NCBI GenBank assembly: GCA_037447655.1
Contig: JBBHKE010002234.1
Span: forward strand, 60,001-124,000
Source: Zygnema cylindricum
Lineage: Eukaryota; Streptophyta; Zygnematophyceae; Zygnematales; Zygnemataceae
DNA: 64,000 nt
Direction of reading: 5' to 3'
Made by a program: the position numbers and the translations under genes. Of the stretch, positions 11,501 through 23,435 are shown piece after piece; positions within the stretch are counted from its first letter, which is position 1, and every line of letters begins with the position of its first letter. Under the pieces are notes generated by a model. That model saw only the letters and a program-made list of their open reading frames with translations, had not been told where the DNA came from and did no database searches.

Positions 11501-11968
11501 TGGAGTGATGCCAGTTATGGTGATGCACCTATGAGAAGATGTACTTCTGGGTATGTATTGTATGCGGGGGAAGGTGCTTGTTGTTGGAGCAGCAAGCAAC
11601 AAAAGGTTGTTGCTCAGTCCACTATAAAGGCTGAGTACATGGCCTCTTGTTCTGCTGTGAAAGAGCTGATGTGGGTGAAGTCCTTGTTGCAAGAATTGGG
11701 GTACATGAAGAAGGGAGTACATGAAGTGTTTTGTGACAATCAGGCTGCAATTGCAATTGCAGCCAATCCAAAACACCATTTTAAAGCTAAGCATATGGAT
11801 TTAAGATTGAGCTTTGTGAGGGAAAAAGTGGAAAATAAAATTGTGAATTTGGTGTATAAGAGTGATGGGGAAATGGTGGCTGATATGATGACAAAGCTTG
11901 TGCCGTCTCCAAAGCTAAAGTATTGTAGAGAAAAATGTGGATTAAAAAAGAAATTAAAATTAGACTAG
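8486..11968 (+). pseudogene. pol of copia element 2 (protease, integrase, RT, RNase H; nonsense codons)
   Basis: Protease has WIIDSGASMHMC near 8750-8785, with the catalytic DSGA intact. GAG-pre-integrase has RHKRLGHVHFDRL; integrase has DLVHTDIWGP and WSDNGEEYTSN (9250-9590) and continues 9600-10335. RT lies at 10481-11080 with YIDD at 10966-10977, and RNase H runs to 11968 with DASYGD and AEYM. Stops interrupt it at 9230-9232, 9584-9586, about 10337, 10474-10479 and about 10863. Compared with the sister copies several are CAG to TAG or TGG to TAG changes, as expected from cytosine deamination in a methylated transposon. The last segment, 10928-11968, is an uninterrupted 346-codon frame. Confidence 0.93.
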
Positions 11969-11981
11969 AAAATAAGGGGAG
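11968..11981 (+). other. Polypurine tract of copia element 2
   Basis: GAAAATAAGGGGAG immediately upstream of the 3' LTR. The same sequence in reverse complement sits at 15557-15570 beside the 3' LTR of element 3. Confidence 0.88.
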
Positions 11982-12978
11982 TGTTGAAATCACTAGATTT
12001 AGGGGAGGTATTTTCTAGGTCTTAATTAAAATAAAAAGGAAAAGAAAAGCAAAGGCAACTTGCCTCCACCTTCTCTCTCTAACCCCCATACTTGTTGTAG
12101 TCACTGAAAGAGAGAGAGGGCGGTGGAGCCATGGCTGCCTTAGCTCCATAGGCAGGGCTTAAGAGTGACCTAAGTCACTCTCAACCAAAAAGGTTGAGTC
12201 CGGCAGGACTCGAACCTCCGACCGATAGGGCGAGGCATAGCCATCAACCCTTACCAGTCTGTCGTAGTAGTCCGTTACGATACATAGGGTTCGATAGCTA
12301 TTTAAACAATAGATAGACGACTAATCCGATTAACGGAATTACAAATAGGATACTTAGAAACTAGTTGGGAAATTAAGTGCGCACGAAACAAATGTACCGG
12401 ACATTGGTTTTGAACGGCTAGGAATTAAAGCTGACTTAGATCCGACGGCTCACATCATCGTCGAGATCTTGGAATGGCTGCTTTGGCGGTTTACGGATGT
12501 AACATAACCTGGCGATACGTGACAATATGTCATTGGGAAGCTGGAATCCCGGGGAGCGTGATGACAAGTCCGGAGGAGACAAGCGTCCACTCTATGGCCT
12601 TGTCGTACACAGGCCGTAAAGAAAGTACATCGGACAAAGTACTTTTATGTACTATACAGTCTTCTGATTGGTCCCGTACTTCAGTAGATAGGGGTTGTGA
12701 GAGGTTTTGGGACTTAGTGGATTGAGGAGGTAGCCGCCTCTCTCCCAACAAGATTATATATATATTGGCATCTTTGCCGCTTGATAATTAATCACCTGGT
12801 AAGGCGTTTTCAGTGATTATTTTTTCTGTGGACTCAGGGGAGTCCCGACTGCACAAGGGTGTAGTTAGGTTATCTATTTATTTGCTAGGGTAGCAGTTGC
12901 TCTCGTTGAAAGTGGGTTAGTCAAAAACTACCTAGAGGCTTCCTCATTCTTGGTCCAAATGGAGGACACAGAGTTGCA
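11982..12978 (+). repeat. 3' LTR of copia element 2
   Basis: 997 bp, TGTTGAAATC to GAGTTGCA. It keeps the antisense B-box (plus-strand 12206-12216) and T-run (12187-12191) as well as the terminal ATG, which here opens into flanking DNA. Confidence 0.95.
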
Positions 12979-12983
12979 ATACT

Positions 12984-14363
12984 TCTTTTCTCAGTATCGA
13001 TATTTTTAGTTAGGGGTACATAATGGAAATTAATCTGTTGTTTCAAGAATATTACTGTTTTTTAATAATAATGGAGTGAAGATTATGTTATTGTTTATAT
13101 AATACATGAAAACTTTTAAATAGTGGGCGAAAATTGTGAATTGGAGATGCTTTGTTCACTTTTCGTACAAAGTAAGAAAAATGTAATTCTTTTCAAGGGA
13201 ATAAAGTTCTCGATTTGGTGGTTTGTTTGGAATCTATGGGGATAACTTTGATTAATTACACAATAAAATTAATTTTAAAACAAAATAAAATACTTTGGTT
13301 GTACCCAAAAGTGATTGTTTCGCAACCTCAAAATTGTATTTACAATCTTCATGAGTTTTTGTTATTGCTATTTTATTTTACAGCTTGTTAAGGCAAAGAT
13401 TTGTACCTTTTACTTACCTTTTGAATCTTCAAGTTCATCGAAACCCGAAATATCTCATTAATTTTCATATTCAAACTGGGTGAATCCTTAGGTTTCGTGG
13501 ACCTTCTCATCCAGACTTAAAGCTTGAATAAAGGGAGAGAAAGAGAGGAGATTGTATAGAATTAATGGGAGAGGAAGGGGGAGAGAGAGAGAGGGAGAAA
13601 AAGTGGTAGATGTAGATGAAGACGGATAGGTATCGATAGTCAACAACCTACTCTCTATCTCTTCTCTCTCCCTCTCCTCTCTCTTTACTATGGACCGAGA
13701 GAGAGGCAAAGGAAAAGGGAGAGGGAAAGGTGAAAAGGAGAGGGAGTTTGAAAGGGAAAAGGAGAGGGAAAGGGAAATGAAGATGAAAAAGGAGAAAGAG
13801 ATCGAGATGCTCTCTCTTAATCTCTCTCCATTTTTCTCTCTCTCTCCCTATTTTGCACTCCTTTCAACTTTTTGGTTTTACTAAAGGTTGGTGATAAAAT
13901 TACATTGAAAAAAAAGAGGCGGGTTGCTGTCGCTTCACTCAAGAAAATGGCCCCATTAGCTTGCGCCCTACAATTTTATTTACATGTGGTCGTCAAAGTT
14001 TTAGAAACTCTAAATTCCTTATAATGGAGTTCATAAAGAGGGTGATTTGTCCCTTTTAACATATGAACATAAAACATTACACAATTTGTATTGTTGTGTA
14101 TTAATTAAATTTTAATCGCGATAAATCCAATAGCCGATATTATCGATTATGTAACATTGAGGGGTCTCAATATATCGTTTCAGAACAAGTAAAAAATATC
14201 GGTTGAGGGAATGGTTTGTACGAAAAAACTACGAAATTACAATACGAAAAAAATATTTAAATGGGAAGTACACCACAGTACTCACTTTAACAACCAACGA
14301 GGTGAGTGTTTGGAAAATTATTGAAAACCATTCCGTACCAAAGAAGTACAGTATTGTATTATA
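12984..14363. other. Non-coding interval with GA/CT-rich tracts
   Basis: AT-rich sequence with a purine-rich tract at about 13530-13620, a CT-rich tract at 13645-13690 and a purine-rich tract at 13690-13810. Open frames across these are low-complexity and have no recognisable domain. A sequence around 14110-14190 rich in TATCGATTAT-type motifs recurs near 22430-22500 and 26010-26130, so it is a diverged repeat. No gene is seen. Confidence 0.5.
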
Positions 14364-14510
14364 CACCGCTAATCGTTATTAGTGTAAAAAACAAATTAGC
14401 GTAAACGCTAATTTAGTGTTAATAACGCTAATTTGTGATTTTGTGTCAAAAAAAAAGCATAAACATTAATTTGGCACTTAACGCCAATTTGGGTGTTAAC
14501 TTCGTAGGGT
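14364..14510. mobile_element. MITE fragment interrupted by the LTR of element 3
   Basis: Left TIR CACCGCTAATCGTTATTAG after a TA, followed by internal sequence closely matching 22944-23088. Homology stops exactly where the LTR of element 3 begins at 14511. No right TIR is found. Confidence 0.7.
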
Positions 14511-15556
14511 TGAAACTCTGAGACCTCCATAAGTCCTCAGAGTGGACAGCTTCCAAGAAGCCTCTATGATAATCCTGACCCCTTTGTGTTTCAGCAAAAA
14601 AAATTGCCACCCTGGCAGACAAAAACTCTAACCACCTGCACCCCTGTGAAGGCAATACTCCACTGAGTGGATAGCAAAAATAATCTCTGAATTTGCTCCC
14701 CTGAGCAGTAAGTTATAGAGGTTCAAAGTAGACCTTTTGTACAGAAGCTCTTTGGGAGAGAGGATCCTATCTCCTAATTTTTCTAAGTCATATCTCTCTC
14801 ACAGACTCTATCTATTGATGTACGGAACCAATCAGATTTCCCCCCCGTACACAAAAGTACAGTCGCCGGTGTACTTTATGTATGGAATTTGTACAACATG
14901 GCCTAAATGTCGACACATGTCATATCCGAATTCGGTGTCGTAATCTCTGGAGATATCACGATCCAATGTAATTTCGCCACGTGTCACCCGATGTGGCGAT
15001 GCCCAAAAACCGCCGAATTCTTCTTCCAAGATCTCGGCGCTAATTTTGGCCATCTTTTGAAATTCACATTTGATCGGAGCCGTAATAAATACATGCGCGG
15101 TATTTGTTTCGATTACAAAATCAATGCGCGGTATTGATTTCTTGTCCCTACCCGAATTCGTACTTTTACACTACCGGTTCTATGTATCCCGTAAACAATT
15201 ATACTTAAATGATTTATCCTACATAATAATGTTTAAATAGATATCAAACTATATAGTCCGTAATACTACTTCTAGACTTAACGGCTAAGGTTACCGGCTA
15301 CCAGTAGCTTGCCGGTCGGCAAGTACCAGGTTCAAATCCTGTGGCCGCCGCATATATATTTTTGCTTAATAAACCCCAAATATATATTTACGGTAAACCT
15401 CATGATAGCCTAGGTAGCCATGGCTCTAGCTTCCTCTCCAATTTCTCAGTGACTGTGAAAAGTTTGAGAGTTTGAGAGAGAAGTTAGAGGTAGACTGCCT
15501 CGACTTCTTTCTTATTTCTGACCTAGAAAATACTTAAAAAACCATTAATTTCTACA
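14511..15556 (-). repeat. 3' LTR of copia element 3
   Basis: About 1046 bp. It reads TGAAACTCTG to TTTCTACA on the plus strand. The plus strand (antisense to the element) has GGTTCAAATCC at 15329-15339, a B-box match, followed by TTTTT at 15359-15363. Just before it a hairpin CTTGCC-GGTC-GGCAAG is present. Confidence 0.9.
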
Positions 15557-15570
15557 CTCCCCTTATTTTC
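15557..15570 (-). other. Polypurine tract of copia element 3
   Basis: Plus-strand CTCCCCTTATTTTC is the reverse complement of GAAAATAAGGGGAG, adjoining the 3' LTR on its internal side. Confidence 0.85.
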
Positions 15571-15699
15571 TAGTCAATCTTTAATTTCAGACCACACTTC
15601 TCCCTGCAAAAAATTAGCTTAGGGGAAGGCACAGGTTTGGTCATCATATCTGCTACCATCTCACTATATGGTCTGGTACTCTAAACTGATAATTTTATT

Positions 15700-17085
15700 T
15701 TATACTTTCTCTCTAACAAAGCTAAGTCTAATATCCATGTGTTTGGCTTTAAAATGATGTTTAGGATTGGCAGAAATAACAATTGATGCCTGATTATCAC
15801 AAAATATTTTCTGCACACCACTCTTAAGGTGACCAAGCTCACCAAGCAAAGACTTGACCCACATCAATTCTTTTACAGCAGAGCAAGAGGCCATATACTC
15901 AGCCTCCATGGTGGACTGAGCAATAACCTTTTGTTGTTTGCTACTCTAACAGCAAGCCCCATCACCCACATATAATACATATCCAGAAGTGCATCTCCTC
16001 ATCGGAGCATCACCATAACTGGAATCACTCCAAGTAGTGATGTCACTATTCTCCCCACCCAAATGCAACCATAGATCCATAGTTCCTATCAAGTATCTAA
16101 GGACTCTCTTAGTTGCCTCCCAATCCCTCTTAGTGGGAGCATTTAGACTTCTACTCAGCACTCCTACAGCTGCAGCTAAATCCGGCCCAGTACAATTCAT
16201 AAAATAGATTAGACTTCCCACCACTTGCTTGTAAGGAATAGTCTGCATGAACTTCTGTTCTTCAAGAGATAATTCCTCGTCTAAGACTATGACTCCTTCT
16301 TCCTCACTCCCCTCACTTCCCTTCTTCAACTCCATTGGAGTTGTACAACTATTAGCTTTATCCATTTGAAATTTTTCAAGCATGTTCCCTATTGCTTCCT
16401 TTTGAGTCAATCTTATAATTTTTCTTTTTCGGTCTCTCTCTACTTGAATTCCCAAAATATATTTTGCTTCCCCCATATCATTAATTTCAAATCTCCCCTT
16501 AAGATCGGTTTTCAGTTTATTAATTTTTTCCATTGATTTACTTAAAACAAGCAAATCATCAACATAAATTGCAATAAATGTAAAACCTTCCTCATCTTCG
16601 AAAACATAGATTGAGTGATCTGAGTGTATCCGGATATATCCCTGACCGGTAAAAAACTCATCAAGCTCAATATTCCACTCTCGAGGCGCCTGTTTCAAAC
16701 TATAAAGAGATTTAATCAGCCGGCATACCTTACTCTTATCTCCTTCCTCCACAAACCCTTCGGGTTGTCGGATGAAGATCTCCTCTTCCAATTCTCCATG
16801 CAAAAAGGCTGTTTTGATGTCCATCTGGTGCACTTCCATGTCTTCCGCTGCTGCCAGGCTAACAAGTATGGGGACGGAGGGAAATCTGACCACCGGGGGA
16901 AAGGTTTCCTCGTAGTCAATTCCTTCCTTTTGTGTAAATCCCTTTGCCACTAGTCTGGCCTTGTAGCGCTCGATTGTGTTATATGGGTTCAGTTTTAACT
17001 TGAAAACCCACTTACAACCGATTGGTTTTCGGTTATGTGGACAATCCACCAGCTCCCAAGTATCGGCTGCCATAATTGAGGCCAT
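15700..17085 (-). pseudogene. RT and RNase H of copia element 3
   Basis: Minus-strand frame 17085-15946 (379 codons) covers [21 protein letters not shown], a YVDD-type active site (IAIYVDDLLVLS), and the start of RNase H with DSSYGDAPMRRCTSGY. A stop near 15943 separates it from 15909-15700, the RNase H end (AEYMASCSAVKELMW, KHMDIRL). It is one of the better-preserved copies but still not intact. Confidence 0.93.
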
Positions 17086-17160
17086 CTCCTCATTGATGGC
17101 TGTCTTCCACCGATTTCATTCTTGACAAGTCATCGCCTCTCCATAAGTTTGAGGTTCATC

Positions 17161-18867
17161 TTAATGAGATAGTTTAGTTACCTTGTTATTAACCTGTTTT
17201 TCTTGCAGTCTTTTGCTACTTCTCCTTCCCCCTTCAAAATCTGAGGCCGGAATAGATGGTTCTCGTGGATTCTTTCGAACAAACTCGGCTTCTCCCCTAT
17301 CCCTTAATTCCGAATCAATTTCCACCAAGTCTTCCGCTTCGAGTAGAGTTATCACTCGGGTTTCCACAACCGAGTTCTTTTTGGTCTGATTTGTACCTGC
17401 AAGAATGTCATCTTCTCTAAAACCTGGATAGTTAGGAAGCTCAAAGTCATCAGAATTTTTTGACTCAAATCTGATTTTTACTGACTTCGTATATTTGAAG
17501 AGATCCATAGACTTTGCTTCATCCATAACTACTAGATGTTTTACTAGGATTATATCTTCTCTTTTTAGATCATAAACTCTATATCCTTTAACATCCTCAT
17601 CATATCCTAATAAGTATCCCGGTTTTCCTTTAGGATCTAGCTTCCAATTAGACCGATCTGTATCTAGACTGAATACTTGACTGCCGAAAACCTTTAAGTG
17701 AGATATGTCTGGTTTCCAGTCTGTCCATCTCTCATAAGGTGTTTGATCTTTTATAGCTGAAGTAAGAACTCTATTTTTGAGGTAATTAGCACAGTTCATT
17801 GTTTTTGCCCAAAACCTTTTTCCTATCTTTTTATCTGACAACATACTTCTAGCACTATCACTTAGTGTTCGATTTAACCTTTCAGCTACCCCATTCTGTT
17901 CCAGATTTTCTGGAACTGTCTTTTGGTGTTGGACCCCATCTTCCCTCAAAAAATCCTCAAACTAGTTAGAAGTATACTCTCCACCATTGTCACTCCTTAC
18001 TCTCTTGATTGGAGTTTCATGGAGTTTTTTGCTCCACGCTTTATATTGTCTAAAACATTCTTGAGCGTCTGACTTGTTTTTCAAAAAATACACCTGTGAA
18101 TACCGAGACCAGTCATCAGTTATAGTTATCATAAATCTCTTCCCCCCCGGTGAGGGCACTTTAGCCGGTCCCCAAATATCTGTGTGTACTAGATCTAGAA
18201 TATTTTCTCCCTTATAGGTGGCTGTTTTAGGAAAGGGTAACCTGTGTGCTTTACCTTGAGCACATCCACTACAATCACTTATATCATCACTCTCACTGAA
18301 CTGAATCCCTTCCACCACTCCCATCTTTTTCATCTCTCTTAACTTATCTAGATTTACATGCCCAAGCCTCTTATGCCACATCATAATATCATGAACACCA
18401 GCATAATAAAGTTTCTTCGTTTCATTACTTAAAATCAGCCTAAACATCCTATGGCTACCTTTCTCTGCAATGAAATAGAGATCCTCCTCAAAACTAGCAG
18501 TAAAGACTCCTTCCCTAGTGCTAGTGAAAAAACCCTTATCATCTAATACAGATGTAGAGATAAGGTTTATGTTCAGCTCTGGAATAAACAATACATCGGA
18601 GAATGTTAATATGGATGTCTTTCTTTGTACTAACACTTTCAGATCTACCGATCCTACAAGAGTAGTGGTGACTATCCTCCCATCCCCGTACTCTATCTCT
18701 ACGGTGGGAATCTTTCTTATCTTAGTGAACAGGTGTCTATCATAACACATGTGCATCGTGGCACCTGAATCTATAATCCAGCCTGCTTCACCTTTCAATC
18801 CATCGTAAGCACATTTCTGCCTTCGTGGAATTTCAACTTCATTTTTCGCCTCCAACTCCTCATCCAA
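17161..18867 (-). pseudogene. Protease and integrase of copia element 3
   Basis: Minus-strand frames 18867-17962 and 17949-17161 are separated by a single stop. Protease has WIIDSGATMHMC with the DSGA active site intact. Integrase has MMWHKRLGHVNLDKL, CSGCAQGKAHRLPFPK, DLVHTDIWGP, RSDNGGEYTSN and ENLEQNGVAERLN; the D, D and E surroundings of the catalytic triad are visible. The C-terminal part has the YERW, HLKVFGSQV and KPGYLLGYD motifs typical of copia integrases. Confidence 0.93.
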
Positions 18868-18999
18868 AAGAAGCTCATCGTCCTCGTCCTCGGATTTCGC
18901 CTCAAGTACCTGTGTGACAAGGGCCTTTTTTTTCCTCTCAGGGTACTACCGGTCTGCCCCTCCTTTAACCGAAGCTCGGTTAGCTTAGTGCACTCTGTC

Positions 19000-19936
19000 A
19001 TATAGTGCCCTGGTTTCTTACAAAAATGACATAAACCGTTGGGAGCCCTTGGTTCGAACTCGTCGGCGTGTTTTTTATGCTCCCTACACCCATAGTTTCT
19101 GACCGATTTTCAAGAATCCTTGTTCCTCCAATCAGTCCCTGTTGCCAAGGCTTGGCCACTCTTTCCTCCCTTTCAGATCTTAATCGTATTCTCTCGAATG
19201 AGAATCATCCCTACCACTGAGTTCCATATTCACCTTGAGTCCGGCAAGTCCTGCACACGGTTGACTATGTTCTCGAACTCATCAGGTAACTTCATCAATA
19301 AACAGTTAACCTTTTATTTTTCACTAAAATCTTTTCCCGCACTCTATAGCTTTATGAAGAGTGTAGCAAGCTCATTGCAAAAATCCAACATATTTCCCCC
19401 TTTGTATACATACTCCTTAACTTTTTGATCAGCCAACTGTTGTTGCTGAATCGTACCACTTCGGTACATCTCTATGAGAGCCATCTAAAGATCGGATGCC
19501 CTTTCTACCTGCAAATGAGGACATGCAAGTCCTTGAGTGAGATGGCGTAGGATGAAGTGCTTTGCCGCCATATTGTTGAAGTCCCATGTTTCAGTATTAT
19601 TCTCCTCGTTCCTCGAATAGGTGACATGAATGCGGAACCAGTGGCTATTGGTGTGATCGTCTCCTTCTCCTTTCCTTTGTCCACCACCTCTCCTTCTTTT
19701 GTTTCCTCCGTTGAAGGTGGATCCTCTTTCCTGGTGAATCTGCTTCCTCCAAACCCTGGAGAAATACCAAGACTTGATGGACGCCCCAACCGTCCACTCA
19801 GTATCCCCCAAAACATTTTTTCGCATAGAGCTCCTATTATCATACTTTCCCAGTATATTGAGCCAGTTCCATTAAAGATTGGTACCCTAGAGGGTGGGCC
19901 TATAACTGAAACTTTGAGACCTCTATAAGTCCTCAA
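19000..19936 (-). pseudogene. gag of copia element 3
   Basis: Starts at the LTR boundary and reads VIGPPSRVPIFNGTGSIYWES and PPSTEETKEGEVVDKGKEKE. It shifts frame near 19640 to ETWDFNNMAAKHFILRHLTQ, with a stop after RASDL (about 19484), then continues with GTIQQQQLADQKVKEYVYKG and a zinc knuckle CHFCKKPGHYMTEC at about 19000-19045. Broken by frameshifts and stops. Confidence 0.85.
19892..19906 (-). promoter_or_regulatory. Primer binding site of element 3 (half-tRNA type, mutated)
   Basis: In element orientation the LTR end TTTCA is followed by GTTATAGGCCCACC, the same anticodon-arm complement as in the sister copies with one G lost and one G-to-A change. Confidence 0.7.
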
Positions 19937-20945
19937 AGTGGACAGCTTCTAAGAAGCCTCTAAGATCATCCTTACCCCTTTGTGTTAAAGCAAAAATAAC
20001 TGCCACCTTGGCAGACAAAAACTCTGACCACCTGCACCCCTGTGAAGGGAAGACTCCCCTGAGTCGATAGCAAAAAGAATCTTTGAATTTGCTCCCCTGA
20101 GCAGTAAGTTATTGAGGGTCAAAGTTGACCTTTTGTACCGAAGCTCTCTAAGAGAGAGGATCTTATCTCCTAATTTTTCTAAGTCCTATCTCTCTCACAG
20201 ACTCTATCTATTGATGTACGGAACCAATCAGATTTCCCCCCCGTACACAAAAGTACAGTCGCCGGTGTACTTTATGTATGGAATTTGTACAACATGGCCT
20301 AAATGTCGACACATGTCATATCCGAATTCGGTGTCGTAATCTCTGGAGATATCACGATCCAATGTAATTTCGCCACGTGTCACCCGATGTGGCGATGCCC
20401 AAAAACCGCCAAATTCTTCTTCCAAGATCTCGGCGCTAATTTTGGCCATCTTTTGAAATTCACATTTGATCGGAGCCGTAATAAATACATGCGCGGTATT
20501 TGTTTCGATTACAAAATCAATGCGCGGTATTGATTTCTTGTCCCTACCCCAATTCGTACTTTTACACTACCGGTTCTATGTATCCCGTAAACAATACTAG
20601 TTAAATGATTTATCCTACGTAATAATGTTTAAATAGATATTAAACTATATAGTACGTAATATTACTTCTAGACATAACGGCTAAGGTTACCGGCTATCGG
20701 TAGCTTGCCGGTCGGCATGTACCAAGTTTAAATCCTGTGGCCGCCGCATATATATTTTTACTTAATACACCCCAAATATATATTTCCTGTAAACCTCAGG
20801 ATAGCCTAGGTAGCCATGGCTCTAGCTCCCTCTCCAGCCTTCAGTGACTACGACAAGTGTGGGGGCTTGGAGAAGGGAGTCAGGGGCAGACTGCCTCTAC
20901 TCTTTTCTATCTAATAAAGACCTAGAAAATACCCAAATATCAACA
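19907..20945 (-). repeat. 5' LTR of copia element 3
   Basis: About 1039 bp. Its central 370 bp is almost identical to the other LTR (two differences by eye between about 14810-15185 and 20200-20580), while the first 300 bp on the plus strand differ at many positions. The antisense B-box is decayed here (AGTTTAAATCC at 20725-20735) but the T-run at 20755-20759 remains. Confidence 0.9.
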
Positions 20946-21775
20946 ATTTTACTGCTTCACTGCTTCGTTGTCGGTGACGTATGACGTGTTGATTCATACG
21001 TACGAATTGTCAAAGTTTGTCCTTGTCCGTACTTTTGGCTAGTCTACTGTAATATCTGATCCCTTAAGATCGTGTCGGTGCGCGGGGCCATGCGCAAGGT
21101 GCATTTACATCGCAGACTTTAATTCTACGATGCAGATTACATCATAACATTATAACATGCAGATCCCATATTTATCACTACGTACCTTTAACGCCAACAC
21201 CTCATTCGCAGCCGACAACAAGGCAGGAAAGTTTACACGTTTGATCTTTTGACCTGCCGCCCAAAACCTTAACCTCCCCTAGTGCACCAACATTGTCGGA
21301 TGACCATAGGTCTGACTGACCTAAACGTACAAACAAGAACAAATTTGACATTCCAAGAGAGCATGCCACCGACATTATGGTTGATCTTCTGAACTGCCAA
21401 ATAGGACACCTGTAGCATTAAACAAAGGTGCGTGTCCACCGATACCACTGTACAGTTCTATAGCATATGCGAGCTTAAAGGAAACATAGACTGGTAAAAA
21501 GTGCAACTGTATCCCAAAAACTTCCAGTGTCAACGTGTCTACAACATGGTAAGTCACCGACAACGGAGCATATAAATCTAAAAGCTTGAACTTTACGGAT
21601 CTGTACAGTACTTCTGCCTCACCGACAATAGGCTAGGCGGACCGACACGATCGTAAGGGTTACGAAGAACAAACAAAATTTATTCCTACACACATGGTAC
21701 TACGATTTGAACTGACGCACGGCAGAATACCGTACTCTAGTCTAGTATAATACGTATTGTAAGGTTCTTACGCTA
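20946..21775. other. Unannotated interval
   Basis: No convincing gene. Short open frames (for example minus 21563-21375) have no recognisable domain. No repeat structure is seen apart from a short GTACGNATTGTCAAA-type segment near 21000 that also occurs inside the long MITEs. Confidence 0.4.
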
Positions 21776-21982
21776 CACCGTGAATCGCTATTAGAGTCAA
21801 TGACTCTAATTGTGGTACCCCTTTTTTTACCCAAATTCTCAAATAGAATAAATAAAAACCCTTTAAAAAACAAATTAGAGTAGATGATTTCCTTCAAAAC
21901 CCCCAAATTCCCAAATAGCGTTAATAACATTTTTTGTTTCATAACGCTATTTATTTCTAAACGCTAATAGCAATCCACGGTG
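21776..21982. mobile_element. MITE, TA-target family, ~200-bp type
   Basis: 207 bp. Left end CACCGTGAATCGCTATTAG and right end CTAATAGCAATCCACGGTG, flanked by TA at 21774-21775 and 21983-21984. No coding capacity. Confidence 0.85.
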
Positions 21983-21984
21983 TA

Positions 21985-22943
21985 CCACGAAACTTAGATG
22001 TATGGACGATGCCATCCCCAAAGTTCATCCTCCGTGATTTCCTGTCACAATCCGTCATCAACTCCCTTCCCATTTCCCCTCTCCTCCCCTCTCTTTCTCC
22101 CACACACTCAATTATTCCCTCCAACCATGACGCTCTATCTGCTTTTCTTCCACCGAAAATTTCTAATACTGGTGACGCCATTTTATATTTCATGACGTCA
22201 TCCTACATCACCTTCTCTTTGCGACATAACATAAAGTTTCTTAACCATTTTCCTTCCCCTTTCCGCCTTCTCCCCACTTCACCCCTCCTCCCCTCTTCAC
22301 TCCTCGGATCCTCTTCACTCCTCCCACTTCTCCTTGAATCATCACATTCATCCTCTATGAAAAGAAAGAATTCTTCGAATCGGACGTCACATTGACACTA
22401 ACCACTGCTCGCCTCGATACTGCATACATATACAGCTTTGATACCGATAATTATTTGTTATCGAATGGCCAAGGGTCCCGATATATCGCTCCGAGACCAA
22501 CAAATTATTTATCCGTGACAAGTGGAAAAAGTATAGTACGGTAAATAAGAGTACTTTATAATATATTGTACTATATTTTTTACTGTATATAGCGTGGCAT
22601 GCCACATGTGCACTCTGTGTAACGACTTAACAACAACTTAGTAAGAACGAATAAACCATACAATTGTACTTTACAAACCATACAATTATCGCAGATAGTT
22701 AACGCTGCCAGTGTTATTGCAATAAAAAAATGATATTATGGGTTTATTATTGGCGATAACACCGGTGTCCATATATGGTGCCAATATATCGATTATCGGT
22801 AAGCTAAAAAAAGGTACATATCGATTATCGACAAAAACCTACCGATACACAACATTGAATTATACTAACTTTTCGTCCGATGTAACTGCACCCTGAAGCT
22901 AAGGGAAACTTCAAGCAATCGACCTCGCAAACGATGTATTGTA
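21985..22943. other. Non-coding interval, CT-rich segment and diverged repeat
   Basis: A CT-rich segment at 22060-22340 gives a 128-codon plus-strand frame from 22009 with Ser/Pro/Leu-rich low-complexity sequence; no domain is recognised. The segment 22430-22870 has TATCGATTATCGG-type motifs shared with 14110-14190 and 26010-26130. Confidence 0.4.
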
Positions 22944-23088
22944 CACCTCTAATCGTTATTAGTGTAAAAAAAAATTAGCGTAAACGCTAATTTAGTGTTA
23001 ACAACGCTAATTTGTGATTTTGTGTCAAAAAAAATGCATTAACATTAATTTGGCACTTAACGCCAATTTGTGTGTCGACTTCGTAGGG
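22944..23088. mobile_element. MITE fragment, one end only
   Basis: Left end CACCTCTAATCGTTATTAG after a TA, with internal sequence matching 14364-14510 up to CTTCGTAGGG. No matching right TIR is visible, so its right extent is unknown. Confidence 0.6.
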
Positions 23089-23435
23089 CGTACGTTGAGC
23101 TGTCATCGATACTATTTCAAGTTGAAGTGTACTATCCTTGCAGCTTTCGTCGAAATACGTACTTGTGCGATTTGGAAAATCGTATGAAACATGTAAATTA
23201 GAGTAAAAATATCCCTGTTTTATGTTTTATATTTCGTATTGTTCCGCTCTTTTCGGCGGCTAATTGGTACTGAAATTTAATTTACATGCAAAGCGTACTT
23301 AATGTTGTAAAATTGAGATGTCACGACGACGCGATGTACGTAAACCAGCTTCTCGTACATCACACTAAGGGTAACGTTCCATCAAACGTTTCTATAATCA
23401 TACAGCAAACTAAGCTCTACAGACCGAGTTAATTA

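Larger units (their letters stand above)
6606..12978 (+). mobile_element. Complete copia element 2 with TSD ATACT
   Basis: Full-length LTR retrotransposon of about 6.4 kb: LTR 6606-7601, primer binding site 7602-7616, gag, protease, integrase, RT, RNase H, polypurine tract to 11981, LTR 11982-12978. Perfect 5-bp duplications ATACT at 6601-6605 and 12979-12983 prove a single intact insertion. The two LTRs differ at about 40 positions by eye (about 96% identity), so the insertion is moderately recent. The coding region has several nonsense codons, so this copy is not autonomous now. Confidence 0.95.
14511..20945 (-). mobile_element. Copia element 3 (minus strand), sister family of element 2
   Basis: LTRs at 14511-15556 (3') and 19907-20945 (5') bracket a minus-strand gag-pol of the same family as element 2. 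Polypurine tract at 15557-15570, primer binding site at about 19892-19906. The five bases outside the ends, AGGGT on the left and ATTTT on the right, do not match, so unlike the other copies no target duplication is preserved. This suggests recombination or an end rearrangement. Confidence 0.9.

Noticed and set aside
15280-15360. Complete tRNA gene in the LTR of element 3
   Set aside because: Only the T-arm/B-box part and T-run are convincing; no acceptor 5' strand or A box matches.
14511-20945. Target duplication for element 3
   Set aside because: Outermost five bases (AGGGT and ATTTT) do not match and small shifts of the ends do not help.
22009-22395. Gene for a 128-residue protein
   Set aside because: CT-rich low-complexity sequence with no domain and no splice or promoter context.
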